NCBI RefSeq assembly: GCF_000214035.2
Contig: NZ_AFHG01000042.1
Span: 1 to 64,000, forward strand
Length of the DNA: 64,000 nt
Source of the DNA: Methyloversatilis universalis FAM5
Lineage (GTDB): Bacteria > Pseudomonadota > Gammaproteobacteria > Burkholderiales > Rhodocyclaceae
Direction: 5' to 3'
Positions within the stretch are counted from its first letter, which is position 1. Every line of letters starts with the position of its first letter. Positions 53,804 to 62,064 of the stretch are shown here, in pieces. The notes beneath the pieces are model-generated. The model saw only the letters and a list, made by a program, of their open reading frames with translations, was not told the DNA's origin and searched no databases. The position numbers and the translations under genes were made by a program.

Positions 53804-54397
53804 ATGCGAGGTCGCCTCCTTCGCGGTCGCGTCATTGCGGCCGCACTGCTGTTCACGTCCTTCATCCAGCCGGTCCATGCCGACGCACAGAACAGCGAAA
53901 CGCTGGTCATCAACGGCTGCCCGATCTGGCCCTACACCCGCTGTCCCGGTGCAGACCTGCGCCACGCCGATCTGTCGGCCCGGGATCTGGCCGGCGCCGA
54001 CTTCACCGGTGCGAACATGGTCAGGGCAGATCTGAGGTCAGCAAACCTCGCGGGCGCCATCCTCGACCGTGCCGACCTGACCGCCGCACAGATGCAGAAG
54101 ATCAGCATGCCGGCCTCCAGTCTGAAAGGTGCGCAGCTGCGTGCCGCGAACATGGAGTTCGCCCGCATGTTTCGCGCTGACTTCAGCTACGCCGACCTGA
54201 CCGCCGCCAATCTGGAGGCCGCGCGGCCGATGTTCGCCCGCTTCCACTACGCACGCCTGATCGACGCCAACCTGCAGGAAACCAAGTTCGGCAGCGCCGA
54301 TTTCCGGCACGCCATCATGGACGGCTGCCTCACCCGCTACACCGTGTTTCTCGATGCCAACTTCGACGAGTGCAAGGGCTGCCCGGTCGGATGGTGA
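53804..54397 (+). CDS. Exported pentapeptide-repeat protein
   Basis: A 197-aa protein with a signal peptide (VIAAALLFTSFIQPVHADA) and about 17 consecutive A(D/N)LxX-type repeats, for example ADLRHADLSARDLAGADFTG and ANLEAARPMFARF. It should fold as a right-handed quadrilateral beta-helix in the periplasm. Two Cys pairs (CPIWPYTRC, and CLTRY with CKGC) flank the repeats and could cap it by disulfides. The start follows GGAGAACAC. It lies between a PQQ dehydrogenase and a cytochrome c, separated from the latter by 20 bp, so it may act as a scaffold or partner in the electron chain; that is inference. Confidence 0.78.
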   Translation: MRGRLLRGRVIAAALLFTSFIQPVHADAQNSETLVINGCPIWPYTRCPGADLRHADLSARDLAGADFTGANMVRADLRSANLAGAILDRADLTAAQMQKISMPASSLKGAQLRAANMEFARMFRADFSYADLTAANLEAARPMFARFHYARLIDANLQETKFGSADFRHAIMDGCLTRYTVFLDANFDECKGCPVGW

Positions 54398-54417
54398 CCC
54401 GTACAGGAGAACAACAG

Positions 54418-54933
54418 ATGCGCGTACTGCAGAAAAGACTGCTTGGCTTCATCGCGATGGCGCTGATGGGCACGTCGCCGAGCTGGGCCGGCGACCCCTC
54501 CATGGAAGCGCCGCCGCCGAAAACCGATGTATCCGGTCTGCCCGCGATTGCGGAAGGCTGGGCCGAAACCAACCCGTATCGCGGCAAGGCCACGGTGGTG
54601 ACCACCGGGCGTGCGCTGTACAACGAGTCGTGCGCGGTCTGCCACGGCGCTGACCTGAATCACCGTAATCAGGTCGGCCCCAACCTTCTGCGGCTGGAGC
54701 GCGGCTGTCAGAAGGTCGAGGATGCGGCGCTGCACCAGCGCTGCCTGTCCGACGTCGATCACTATTTCGTGAAATCGGTGCGGCGTGGCAAGCGGGTGCT
54801 GGACGTTCAGCACATGCCACCCTGGGACGGCGTGCTGTCGCCCCCGGCAGTCTGGGCCATCCGTACCTTCATCGAATCGCGGATAGAGGAACAGGCCAAG
54901 GCAAGAGTGAGCGCGGTGAAAGCCGCCCCGTGA
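54418..54933 (+). CDS. Second PedF-like cytochrome c
   Basis: A 171-aa exported monohaem cytochrome c. The signal peptide ends PSWAGD, the haem binds at Cys72, Cys75 and His76 (YNESCAVCHGADLNH), and the Met ligand is probably in VQHMPPWDGVLSP. It shares the pattern GWAETNPYRGKA...C..CHG with the cytochrome at 44736 but has an insertion with two more Cys (RGCQKVED, HQRCLSD). AGGAG lies eight bases upstream of the ATG. Position suggests it serves the calcium-type dehydrogenase, while the other copy serves the lanthanide type. Confidence 0.82.
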   Translation: MRVLQKRLLGFIAMALMGTSPSWAGDPSMEAPPPKTDVSGLPAIAEGWAETNPYRGKATVVTTGRALYNESCAVCHGADLNHRNQVGPNLLRLERGCQKVEDAALHQRCLSDVDHYFVKSVRRGKRVLDVQHMPPWDGVLSPPAVWAIRTFIESRIEEQAKARVSAVKAAP

Positions 54934-54936
54934 ACG

Positions 54937-54968
54937 AAAAAAAGCCGGCTGTGACAGCCGGCTTTTTT
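54937..54968. terminator. Bidirectional intrinsic terminator
   Basis: AAAAAAAGCCGGCTG and CAGCCGGCTTTTTT form a perfect stem with A and T tracts on both sides. It separates the convergent cytochrome c and chemoreceptor genes. Confidence 0.9.
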
Positions 54969-54980
54969 CTGCGCGTCGGC

Positions 54981-56147
54981 TCAGATCTGGAAGGTGCGCA
55001 GGCTCGCTTCCAGTTCGCGGGCCGACGCCGCAACCGCTTCGCCCTGGGATGCGGTCTGCGCCACACCACGCGCATTGTCCTCGGACAGCGCCGACAGTTC
55101 GCCGGCATTGCGCAGGATGGCGTGCGCCGTCGTGTCCTGCTCGCGCATGCTGGTGGCGACCTCGCCGGACTTGTGCGCCAGTTCATCCATGCGGTTCAGG
55201 ATGGATTCGAAGGTGTCCACCGCGCCGCGCGACGTCGTGACCGCCCCGCTCACCCGCTGGCTGGCCTGCCCCACGCGTTCGACGGTTTCCTGCGCATCGT
55301 GACGGATCTTGGCCACGATCTGTTCGATATCGGCAGTCGAGCCCTGGGTACGCTGCGCCAGCTTGCGCACCTCGTCCGCCACCACCGCGAAGCCGCGGCC
55401 CTGCTCACCGGCCCGTGCTGCCTCGATCGCGGCATTCAGTGCCAGCAGATTGGTCTGGTCGGAAATGTCCTTCACCACATCGTTGATCTTGGCGATCTCC
55501 TCCGAATCCTTGACCAGGCGTTCGATCACCTGCAGCGATTCCTCCATCTCCCTGGCGATGCGGCTGACGCCCTCCATCGACACTTCGAGATCGGTCTTGC
55601 CACTGCGCGTGCTGTCGCCGGCGTCGCGCACGATGCCGTCCATGTCCGCGGACAGATCCGCCACCTGACGCGCCGATGCCGTCATTTCCTCCATCGCCTC
55701 AGCGACGGTACGGATGCGGTCCGCCTGCTGCGAACCGGTTTCGTTGGCGCTGGTGGTCAATCGCGACAGTTCCTCGGCCGACGCGGTGAGTGTCGATGAC
55801 AGCACGGTCATCTTTTCGATCAGCTTGCGGAAGGATTTGCAGGCCTGGTTGTACTCGTAGCCCAGCCAGGCGAAATCGTCCTTGCCGGACAGGCTGAGCT
55901 TGTGATTCAGCTTGCCTTCGGCAAGACTGTGCATCGCATTGACCAGCAGTTCCGCGCGCTGGCCGAAACCGCGGCCGAACCATACTCCGACGCCCACGAT
56001 CACCGCAGCACATACGCTGCCGGCCGCGAGCACGCCCCAGATGCCCGGGAGCAGCACCTCCTGCGCACCGAACACGGCCACGCACATGACCGAGGCGAAA
56101 ATCGAATGAAAAAGAAAGGCCTTGCGGATGCTGAGCATGTTTTTCAT
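54981..56147 (-). CDS. Methyl-accepting chemotaxis protein without periplasmic sensor domain
   Basis: A 388-aa chemoreceptor. Two membrane helices (about residues 10-30 and 35-57) are joined by only a few residues, so there is no ligand-binding periplasmic domain. A short HAMP-like region and a long signalling coiled coil follow, with the hairpin tip NLLALNAAIEAARAGEQGRG and VADEVRKLAQRTQGS. Such receptors often sense redox or membrane state, or act with a partner. It lies between the quinoprotein island and the dct transporter, separated from both by terminators, so it is a single-gene unit. Confidence 0.88.
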   Translation of the reverse strand: MKNMLSIRKAFLFHSIFASVMCVAVFGAQEVLLPGIWGVLAAGSVCAAVIVGVGVWFGRGFGQRAELLVNAMHSLAEGKLNHKLSLSGKDDFAWLGYEYNQACKSFRKLIEKMTVLSSTLTASAEELSRLTTSANETGSQQADRIRTVAEAMEEMTASARQVADLSADMDGIVRDAGDSTRSGKTDLEVSMEGVSRIAREMEESLQVIERLVKDSEEIAKINDVVKDISDQTNLLALNAAIEAARAGEQGRGFAVVADEVRKLAQRTQGSTADIEQIVAKIRHDAQETVERVGQASQRVSGAVTTSRGAVDTFESILNRMDELAHKSGEVATSMREQDTTAHAILRNAGELSALSEDNARGVAQTASQGEAVAASARELEASLRTFQI

Positions 56148-56274
56148 GTCTCCGTTCCTTGTCGTTCTGGGTGGGCTCAGGTCGAACGGCTCTTTGATTT
56201 TGTGACGCCCATGCCGTCGATCTCCTCAGGCCTCTCTAACGGTCGTTCACATCGCGGACTTGAGACGCCGCCAT

Positions 56275-56307
56275 GAAAAAAGGCCGCACGGAAACCCATG
56301 CGGCCTT
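56275..56307 (-). terminator. Intrinsic terminator of the dctPQM operon
   Basis: On the minus strand AAGGCCGCA and TGCGGCCTT form a 9-bp stem with a 10-base loop, followed by TTTTT. It lies 28 bp after the dctM stop. Confidence 0.85.
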
Positions 56308-56334
56308 GTGCGACGCAGCAGACTGTGGCGGGGC

Positions 56335-57621
56335 TCAGTTGATCATGCCCAGCATGCGCGGCAGCCACAGGGACAGCGGAGGCCAGTAGGTCACCACCAC
56401 CAGGAAGCCCAGCATGGACAGCAGCCACGGCCACACCGCCACCGTCAGCTCGGTGATGCCCATCTTGGTGATGCCGGACGCCACGTAGAGGTTCAGCCCC
56501 ACCGGCGGATGGCACATGCCGACCTCCATATTGACCACCATCATGATGCCGAAGTGCACCGGATCGATGCCCAGCTTCACCGCCACCGGAAACAGGATGG
56601 GCGCGAAGATGAGCACGATGGACGAAGGCTCCATCACGTTGCCGGCCAGCAGCAGGATGACGTTCACCGCCAGCAGGAAGGCGATCGGACCGAGGCCCTG
56701 ACCCAGCATCCACTCGGCCAGCGCCTGCGGAATGTTCTCGTTGGTCATGATGAAGCTGAACAGCACCGCGTTGGTGATGATGTACAGCAGCATCGCGCTC
56801 ATGTTGGCCGAGTTCAGAAGCACCCGGGGCACGTCGCGCAGACTCATGTCGCGATACACGAACACTGCGACGATGAAGGCATAGACCGCGCTCATGGCCG
56901 CCGCCTCGGTCGGCGTGAAGATGCCGGTGTAGATGCCGCCCATCACCACCACGATCAGCAGCAGGCCCCAGACCGAATCACGGAAAGCCTTCAGGCGCTG
57001 GGCGGCAGACGCCTTGGGCTGGCGCGGATAGTCGAACCTGCGCGCGCGGTACCAGGTGACGAAGCCGAGCACGCCGGCCAGCGCCAGACCCGGCACGACA
57101 CCGGCCATGAACAGCGCACCTACCGAGGTATTGGTCGCCACCGAATACATCACCATCACGATGGACGGCGGAATCAGGATGCCCAGCGCGCCCGAGGTCG
57201 AAATGACGCCGGCACCAAAGCGGTTCGGGAAACCTGCCTTCACCATGGCCGGCAGCAGGATGGAGCCGATGGCCACCACGGTCGCCGGGCTGGAACCTGA
57301 CACCGCGGCGAACAGCGCACAGGCCAGCACGCCGGCCAGACCCAGACCGCCGTACCAGTGTCCGACCAGTGACGTGGCGAAATTGATCATCCGTTTCGCC
57401 ACCCCGCCGTGGGTCAGGAAGTTGCCGGCCAGGATGAAGAACGGAATCGCCATGATTTCGAACTTCTCGATGCCGGTAAACAGCTTGAGTGCCACCGATT
57501 CCAGCGGCACCTGGGTCATCGTGAACAGAAAGGTGAGCACCGTCAGGCCGAGCGAGATCGAGATCGGCATGCCGGTCAGCATCAGCACGAACAGCAGCGT
57601 GAAAATGATCAGGGCGTTCAT
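56335..57621 (-). CDS. dctM: TRAP transporter large permease DctM
   Basis: A 428-aa integral membrane protein with about 12 helices, the translocation subunit of a sodium-driven TRAP transporter. Signatures include AIPFFILAGNFLTHGGVAKR near residue 60, FAAVSGSSPATVVAIGSILL, GALGILIPPSIVMVMY and VNMEVGMCHPPVGLNLYVAS. It is the last gene of dctPQM; its ATG overlaps the dctQ stop by 4 bp. The substrate is inferred from the operon as C4-dicarboxylates. Confidence 0.95.
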   Translation of the reverse strand: MNALIIFTLLFVLMLTGMPISISLGLTVLTFLFTMTQVPLESVALKLFTGIEKFEIMAIPFFILAGNFLTHGGVAKRMINFATSLVGHWYGGLGLAGVLACALFAAVSGSSPATVVAIGSILLPAMVKAGFPNRFGAGVISTSGALGILIPPSIVMVMYSVATNTSVGALFMAGVVPGLALAGVLGFVTWYRARRFDYPRQPKASAAQRLKAFRDSVWGLLLIVVVMGGIYTGIFTPTEAAAMSAVYAFIVAVFVYRDMSLRDVPRVLLNSANMSAMLLYIITNAVLFSFIMTNENIPQALAEWMLGQGLGPIAFLLAVNVILLLAGNVMEPSSIVLIFAPILFPVAVKLGIDPVHFGIMMVVNMEVGMCHPPVGLNLYVASGITKMGITELTVAVWPWLLSMLGFLVVVTYWPPLSLWLPRMLGMIN

Positions 57622-58232
57622 GCGCGCGCCTCCTTCGACTCGGTGACTTCGTCCAGACCATCGACATGGCCGTGGTCGTGGTGCGGCAGTTCACCGGTAC
57701 GGATGAAGCCCAGCGTGACCTGCAGGAAGCGGAAGCACATCAGGTAGGAACCGAAGGGAATCGCCGAATAGACGATCCAGGTCGGCCACTCCAGGTCGGG
57801 CGTGGTCGGCCCTTCCGGAATGTCGGTCAGGTCGCGGCCGAGCCAGGAGAACACCGCGTGGTGCGCGCCGTTCTCCCAGACGAAGGAGGCGCCCAGCGTG
57901 CCGACGGTGGCGGTGAACAGTGCGCCGGCAAGCAGGCCGAACACCACGAACTTCGCACGGTTCTTCGGCTGCAGCCGGTTGATCAGCACATCGACGCCGA
58001 CGTGGATGCCGGTACGCACGCCGTAGGCCGCACCGAACTTGGCCATCCATACGAACATGATGATGGTCAGTTCCTGCGCCCAGCTCAGGTTGATCGACAG
58101 CAGCCAGTCCTGCAGGCCGGGAATCGCGTAGCCGGCGAGATAGCGGTGCACCACGGCGACGAACACGATGAGCGTCGCCGCACCGATGAGAGCGGTGATG
58201 AGCCACTCCTCGAGGTGATCGAGAAATTTCAT
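57618..58232 (-). CDS. dctQ: TRAP transporter small permease DctQ
   Basis: A 204-aa membrane protein with four predicted helices (first LITALIGAATLIVFVAVVHRYL). It carries WAQELTIIMFVWMAKFGAAYGVRTGIHVGV-type sequence in pieces such as LSWAQELTIIMFVWMAKFGA, characteristic of the small subunit that joins the binding protein system to DctM. The C-terminus is longer than average and His/Asp-rich (HHDHGHVDGLDE). It overlaps dctM by 4 bp and follows dctP by 60 bp with a hairpin between. Confidence 0.93.
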   Translation of the reverse strand: MKFLDHLEEWLITALIGAATLIVFVAVVHRYLAGYAIPGLQDWLLSINLSWAQELTIIMFVWMAKFGAAYGVRTGIHVGVDVLINRLQPKNRAKFVVFGLLAGALFTATVGTLGASFVWENGAHHAVFSWLGRDLTDIPEGPTTPDLEWPTWIVYSAIPFGSYLMCFRFLQVTLGFIRTGELPHHDHGHVDGLDEVTESKEARA

Positions 58233-58259
58233 GGAAAGCCTCCGGACGGAGAGAGGTGG

Positions 58260-58280
58260 CGGCGGCCTGAACGGCCGCCG
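58260..58280 (-). other. Hairpin between dctP and dctQ
   Basis: CGGCGGCC and GGCCGCCG form a perfect 8-bp stem with a 5-base loop and no T-run. Such structures often make the binding-protein mRNA more abundant than that of the permeases. Confidence 0.5.
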
Positions 58281-58292
58281 CGGCAGGCGGTG

Positions 58293-59297
58293 TTACAGCT
58301 TGGTGGGGTCGAACGCGGTTTCCTTGTAGATGTCGCGCAGGATCTGTTCACCGATCCGGCTTTCCATCTTCTTGTGCACCGGCACCAGCGCACGCTTGAA
58401 GGCCATGCGCTCGTCCGGGGTCGGCACGTAGATCTGGGTCTTGCCGCTCTTGCGGATGCCTTCCAGCGACGCGTCGTTCTCTTCCTTCGCGATCTTGTTC
58501 GCGTAGGCGGTGGATTCCTTCATCGCGGTGTCCAGCTGGCCGCGCACATCGGCCGGCAGGCCGTCCCAGAACTTCTTGTTCACGATCACCGCATAGCCGA
58601 GGTAGCCGTGGTCGGTCACCGTCATGTACTTCTGCACCTCGTGCATCTTCTGCGTGTACATGTTCGAGTGCGGGTTCTCGGTGCCATCCACCACGCCGGT
58701 CTGCAGCGCCTGGTAGGCCTCGGAGAAGGCCATCACCTGGGGCAGCGCGCCCAGCGCACGGATTTCCTCTTCCAGCACCTTGGACGACTGGATGCGAAGC
58801 TTCTTGCCCTTCAGGTCGGCCGGTGTCCTGATCGGGGTGTTGGCCGAGAAGGACTTGAAGCCGTTGTCCCAGAAAGCCAGACCGACGATGCCCTTGGGCT
58901 CCAGCTTCTTCAGGATGGACGCGCCGATCGGGCCCTGGGTCACGCGGTGCAGCTCTTCGTAGTTGTCGAAGATGAAGGGCAGGTCGAACACCTCGAATTC
59001 CTTCACGCCCAGCGGACCGAACTTGGCCAGCGACGGCGCCAGCATCTGCACCGCGCCGAGCTGCAGCGCCTCCATCTCTTCCTTGTCCTTGTACAGCTGG
59101 CTGTTCGGGTACACCTCAACCTTCACCTTGCCGCCGGTCAGCTCTTCCGCGCGCTTCTTGAAGTACTCCGCGGCCTTGCCCTTGGGTGTTTCCACCGCCA
59201 CCACGTGGCTGAACTTGATCACGATCGGTTGCTGGGCCATGGCCAGCGGCGTCAGGCCCAGCGTCAGCAGGCCGAACAGCAGGGAATGCAGTTTCAT
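58293..59297 (-). CDS. dctP: TRAP transporter C4-dicarboxylate-binding protein DctP
   Basis: A 334-aa periplasmic binding protein. The signal peptide (LLFGLLTLGLTPLAMAQQ) is followed by the family start IVIKFSHVVAVETPKGKAAE. The helix-strand region ADLKGKKLRIQSSKVLEEEI includes the conserved Arg that binds the substrate carboxylate. AFSEAYQALQTGVVDGTENP and YAVIVNKKFWDGLP are typical of DctP. Likely ligands are succinate, malate and fumarate. It has a GAGGAG ribosome-binding site and is divergent from dctSR, the same layout as in Rhodobacter capsulatus. Confidence 0.95.
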   Translation of the reverse strand: MKLHSLLFGLLTLGLTPLAMAQQPIVIKFSHVVAVETPKGKAAEYFKKRAEELTGGKVKVEVYPNSQLYKDKEEMEALQLGAVQMLAPSLAKFGPLGVKEFEVFDLPFIFDNYEELHRVTQGPIGASILKKLEPKGIVGLAFWDNGFKSFSANTPIRTPADLKGKKLRIQSSKVLEEEIRALGALPQVMAFSEAYQALQTGVVDGTENPHSNMYTQKMHEVQKYMTVTDHGYLGYAVIVNKKFWDGLPADVRGQLDTAMKESTAYANKIAKEENDASLEGIRKSGKTQIYVPTPDERMAFKRALVPVHKKMESRIGEQILRDIYKETAFDPTKL

Positions 59298-59361
59298 GGT
59301 GTCTCCTCGTTATGGAAGGCCACACGGCGCGGACGGCCGGTGTGATGATCGGATTCTGGTA

Positions 59362-59379
59362 GTCCCGCCGGTCCGGGAC
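59362..59379. promoter_or_regulatory. Dyad in the dctP-dctS divergent region
   Basis: GTCCCG and CGGGAC are separated by 6 bp in the 179-bp gap between dctP and dctS. This is a candidate DctR operator by position only. Confidence 0.3.
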
Positions 59380-59476
59380 CATTGTGGATATCCGCAACCG
59401 GCCGCCGCCTGTGGAAAACCGAAATACGCCCCCTGCCCGGCCCACTTATGATGGGCAGCTCAGCCCCTGGTCCGCC

Positions 59477-61411
59477 ATGAATACCGTCCCGACCCTCACG
59501 CCTCCGCTGCACGCCCCCGCTTCCGGCCCCGGCTGGTACTGGATCGTGCCGCGGGTGGCGGTCGCCCTGTTTCTGGTCGCCATCGGTGCGCTGGTGTGGT
59601 GGCTGCACCGCAACGATCTGGACGAGCAGCGCGCCACGCTGATCAACGACGTGCTGTGGATGGAACAGGACCTGCGTTTCCATCTCGACCGCAACGCGGA
59701 ACAGATGGCGCAGATCGGGCGTGACGCCGGCGACCGCCGGCTCGACCCGCAGGTGCTCGACGCCCGTCTGCGCAGCCTGATCGCCAACGGGCACGGCCTG
59801 CTGAAGATCGACACGCTGCACGCGACCGACCTGACGGACGGCGAGCTCTCCGGTCCGGCCCGCCTGTCCGGCAGCACCGGGCGGGCGGTCTACCTGCCGC
59901 CCGAACGGACCCCGGACGGCGACGTGCATTTCGACGTGCTGGTACCGCTGGGCGGCGATCTGGGCTGGATGCTGGGCCGTTACTCGATCGCGCAGATGCT
60001 GTCGCAGTCGGTGCCCTGGTGGTTCGCCGAACGCTACAAGCTGGACGTGATCGACAACACCGAAACCGTGCTGGCCAGCAAATCCAAGGTGGCCGCCGAA
60101 CACGACGAACTGAACTACGCGCTCGCGTTCGACCCGCCGGGCCACGGCCTGCGTCTGAGGGTAACCGCCTACCGCAGCGACACGCGGCTGCTGCCTGCAC
60201 TGCTCGTCGTCACCATCGTCGGCCTCGCGCTCACCATGCTGTGGAGTCTGTGGGCGCTGCGCCGGCATCTGGTGCGCCGGCTGGCTGCCGAACAGGCGCT
60301 GCGCGAGGAACACAGCTTCCGCACCGCGATGGAGGACTCGCTCATCATCGGCCTGCGCGCACGCGACCTCAGCGGCCGCATCACCCACGTGAATCCGGCT
60401 TTCTGCCGCATGGTGGGCTGGAGCGCGGAGGAGCTGATGGCGATGACCCCGCCCATGCCCTACTGGGCGCCGGAGGCCGCCGAGCACATCCGCGCGCTGC
60501 ACGACGGCATCCTGGCCGGCGGCGCCATGTCGCACGGGGCGATGGAACTGAAGTTCGTCCGCCGCGACGGCCAGCGCTTCGACGTGCTCATTTCCGAAGC
60601 GCCGCTGATGGACGCCCGCGGCCGCCATGTCGGCTGGATGAGTTCGGTGCTCGACATCACTGAACGCAAGCAGGCGGAAGAGCTGTACCGGCAGCAGCAG
60701 GAAAAGCTGCAGTTCACCGGCCGCCTGATCACCATGGGCGAAATGGCCTCGACGCTGGCGCACGAACTGAACCAGCCGCTGTCGGCCATCGCCAGCTACA
60801 GCACCGCCTGCCTGAACATGGTGGAACACGGCACCGGCACGCTGTCCGACCTGCAGGAGCCGCTGGCGAAAATGAGCTCGCAGGCGAAGCGGGCCGGCAC
60901 CATCATCCGCCGGGTGCATGAATTCGTCCGCCGCTCCGAACCGAAGCGCATGCCCTGTTCGCTGAACGACGTGGTCGACGAGGCGCTCGGTCTGATCGAG
61001 GCCGATGCACGCAAGCGCGACATCCGCATATCCAGCTCGCTGGCCGGCGGCCTGCCCGACATCCACGCCGACCGGGTGATGATCGAACAGGTGCTGCTCA
61101 ACCTGATCCGCAACGGCATGGACGCGATGGCAGGCTGCGCGCCGGAGCGCCGGCGCCTGCTGATACAGACCGGCGCCGACGCCGAAGGCGTGCAGGTGTC
61201 GGTGCGCGACAACGGCGGCGGCATTCCGCCGGAAGTGGCCGACAAGCTGTTCGCCCCCTTCTTCACCACCAAGCCGGACGGCATGGGCATGGGTCTCAAC
61301 ATCTGCCGCTCCATCGTCGAACTGCACCATGGCCGGCTGTGGTTCGAAGCGGCCGAGGGCGGCGGCACGGTATTCATCCTGAAACTGCCGGCAGGAGGTG
61401 CAGCGCCATGA
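59477..61411 (+). CDS. dctS: C4-dicarboxylate sensor kinase DctS
   Basis: A 644-aa membrane sensor histidine kinase. Two membrane helices (about residues 22-42 and 240-260) flank a periplasmic sensor region of roughly 195 residues. A PAS domain follows (SLIIGLRARDLSGRITHVNP and LDITERKQ). The HisKA phospho-acceptor is His429 (STLAHELNQPLSAIASYST), and the HATPase part has LIRNGMDAM, DNGGGIPP and GMGMGLNICRSI. The start at 59477 was chosen from the position of the first helix; the ribosome-binding site is weak. It overlaps dctR by 4 bp and should sense external dicarboxylates to control dctPQM. Confidence 0.9.
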   Translation: MNTVPTLTPPLHAPASGPGWYWIVPRVAVALFLVAIGALVWWLHRNDLDEQRATLINDVLWMEQDLRFHLDRNAEQMAQIGRDAGDRRLDPQVLDARLRSLIANGHGLLKIDTLHATDLTDGELSGPARLSGSTGRAVYLPPERTPDGDVHFDVLVPLGGDLGWMLGRYSIAQMLSQSVPWWFAERYKLDVIDNTETVLASKSKVAAEHDELNYALAFDPPGHGLRLRVTAYRSDTRLLPALLVVTIVGLALTMLWSLWALRRHLVRRLAAEQALREEHSFRTAMEDSLIIGLRARDLSGRITHVNPAFCRMVGWSAEELMAMTPPMPYWAPEAAEHIRALHDGILAGGAMSHGAMELKFVRRDGQRFDVLISEAPLMDARGRHVGWMSSVLDITERKQAEELYRQQQEKLQFTGRLITMGEMASTLAHELNQPLSAIASYSTACLNMVEHGTGTLSDLQEPLAKMSSQAKRAGTIIRRVHEFVRRSEPKRMPCSLNDVVDEALGLIEADARKRDIRISSSLAGGLPDIHADRVMIEQVLLNLIRNGMDAMAGCAPERRRLLIQTGADAEGVQVSVRDNGGGIPPEVADKLFAPFFTTKPDGMGMGLNICRSIVELHHGRLWFEAAEGGGTVFILKLPAGGAAP

Positions 61412-62016
61412 GTGCATCGGAGAGCCAGATCTTCATCGTCGATGACGACGACGCCATCCGCGACGCGCTCGGCTGGCTGTTCCGCTCACGCGGTCATGCG
61501 GTGCGCACCTGGCCGTCGGCCGAGGCGCTGCTGGACAGCGGCGAAATCGCTCACTGCGGCTGTCTGGTGCTGGACATCCGGATGGACGGCATGAGCGGGC
61601 TGGAGCTGTTCGGCTGGCTGCGCGAGCACAGCCATACGCTGCCGGTCATCTTCCTGACCGGCCATGGCGACGTGCCGATGGCGGTCGACGCAATCAAGCA
61701 GGGCGCCTTCGATTTCGTCGAGAAGCCGTTCAACGACAACGAACTGGTGGACCGCGCGCTGGCCGCGCTGGCCATGCACCGGCAGCAGGTGTCCAAGCGC
61801 GCCGCGCTGCAGGCCATCGAGGAACGCGTTGCCCAGCTCACCCAGCGCGAGATCGAAGTGATGGAGCGGGTGCTGGCCGGCCAGATGAACAAGGTGATCG
61901 CCAGCGATCTGGGCGTCACCATGCGCACCGTTGAGGTTCACCGTGCGCGCATCTTCGAGAAAATGGGCGTGCGCTCTGCGGTCGAACTGGCCCAGGTGCT
62001 GGCGACGCGGAAGTAA
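61408..62016 (+). CDS. dctR: Response regulator DctR (FixJ/LuxR type)
   Basis: A 202-aa two-component regulator. The receiver domain has VDDDDAIRDALG, phospho-acceptor Asp56 (LVLDIRMDGMSG), and VIFLTGHGDVPMAV with the conserved Thr and later Lys (VEKPFNDNEL). The C-terminal LuxR-type HTH is LTQREIEVMERVLAGQMNKV with IASDLGVTMRTVEVHRARIF. GGAGG lies upstream of the ATG that overlaps the dctS stop. Being FixJ-like rather than NtrC-like, it should activate a sigma-70 promoter for dctP, as in Rhodobacter. Confidence 0.93.
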   Translation: MSASESQIFIVDDDDAIRDALGWLFRSRGHAVRTWPSAEALLDSGEIAHCGCLVLDIRMDGMSGLELFGWLREHSHTLPVIFLTGHGDVPMAVDAIKQGAFDFVEKPFNDNELVDRALAALAMHRQQVSKRAALQAIEERVAQLTQREIEVMERVLAGQMNKVIASDLGVTMRTVEVHRARIFEKMGVRSAVELAQVLATRK

Positions 62017-62064
62017 CTGCTGCTCGGGCGGCTCGATCGCCCCGTCGGCCTGAACCTGCGGATG

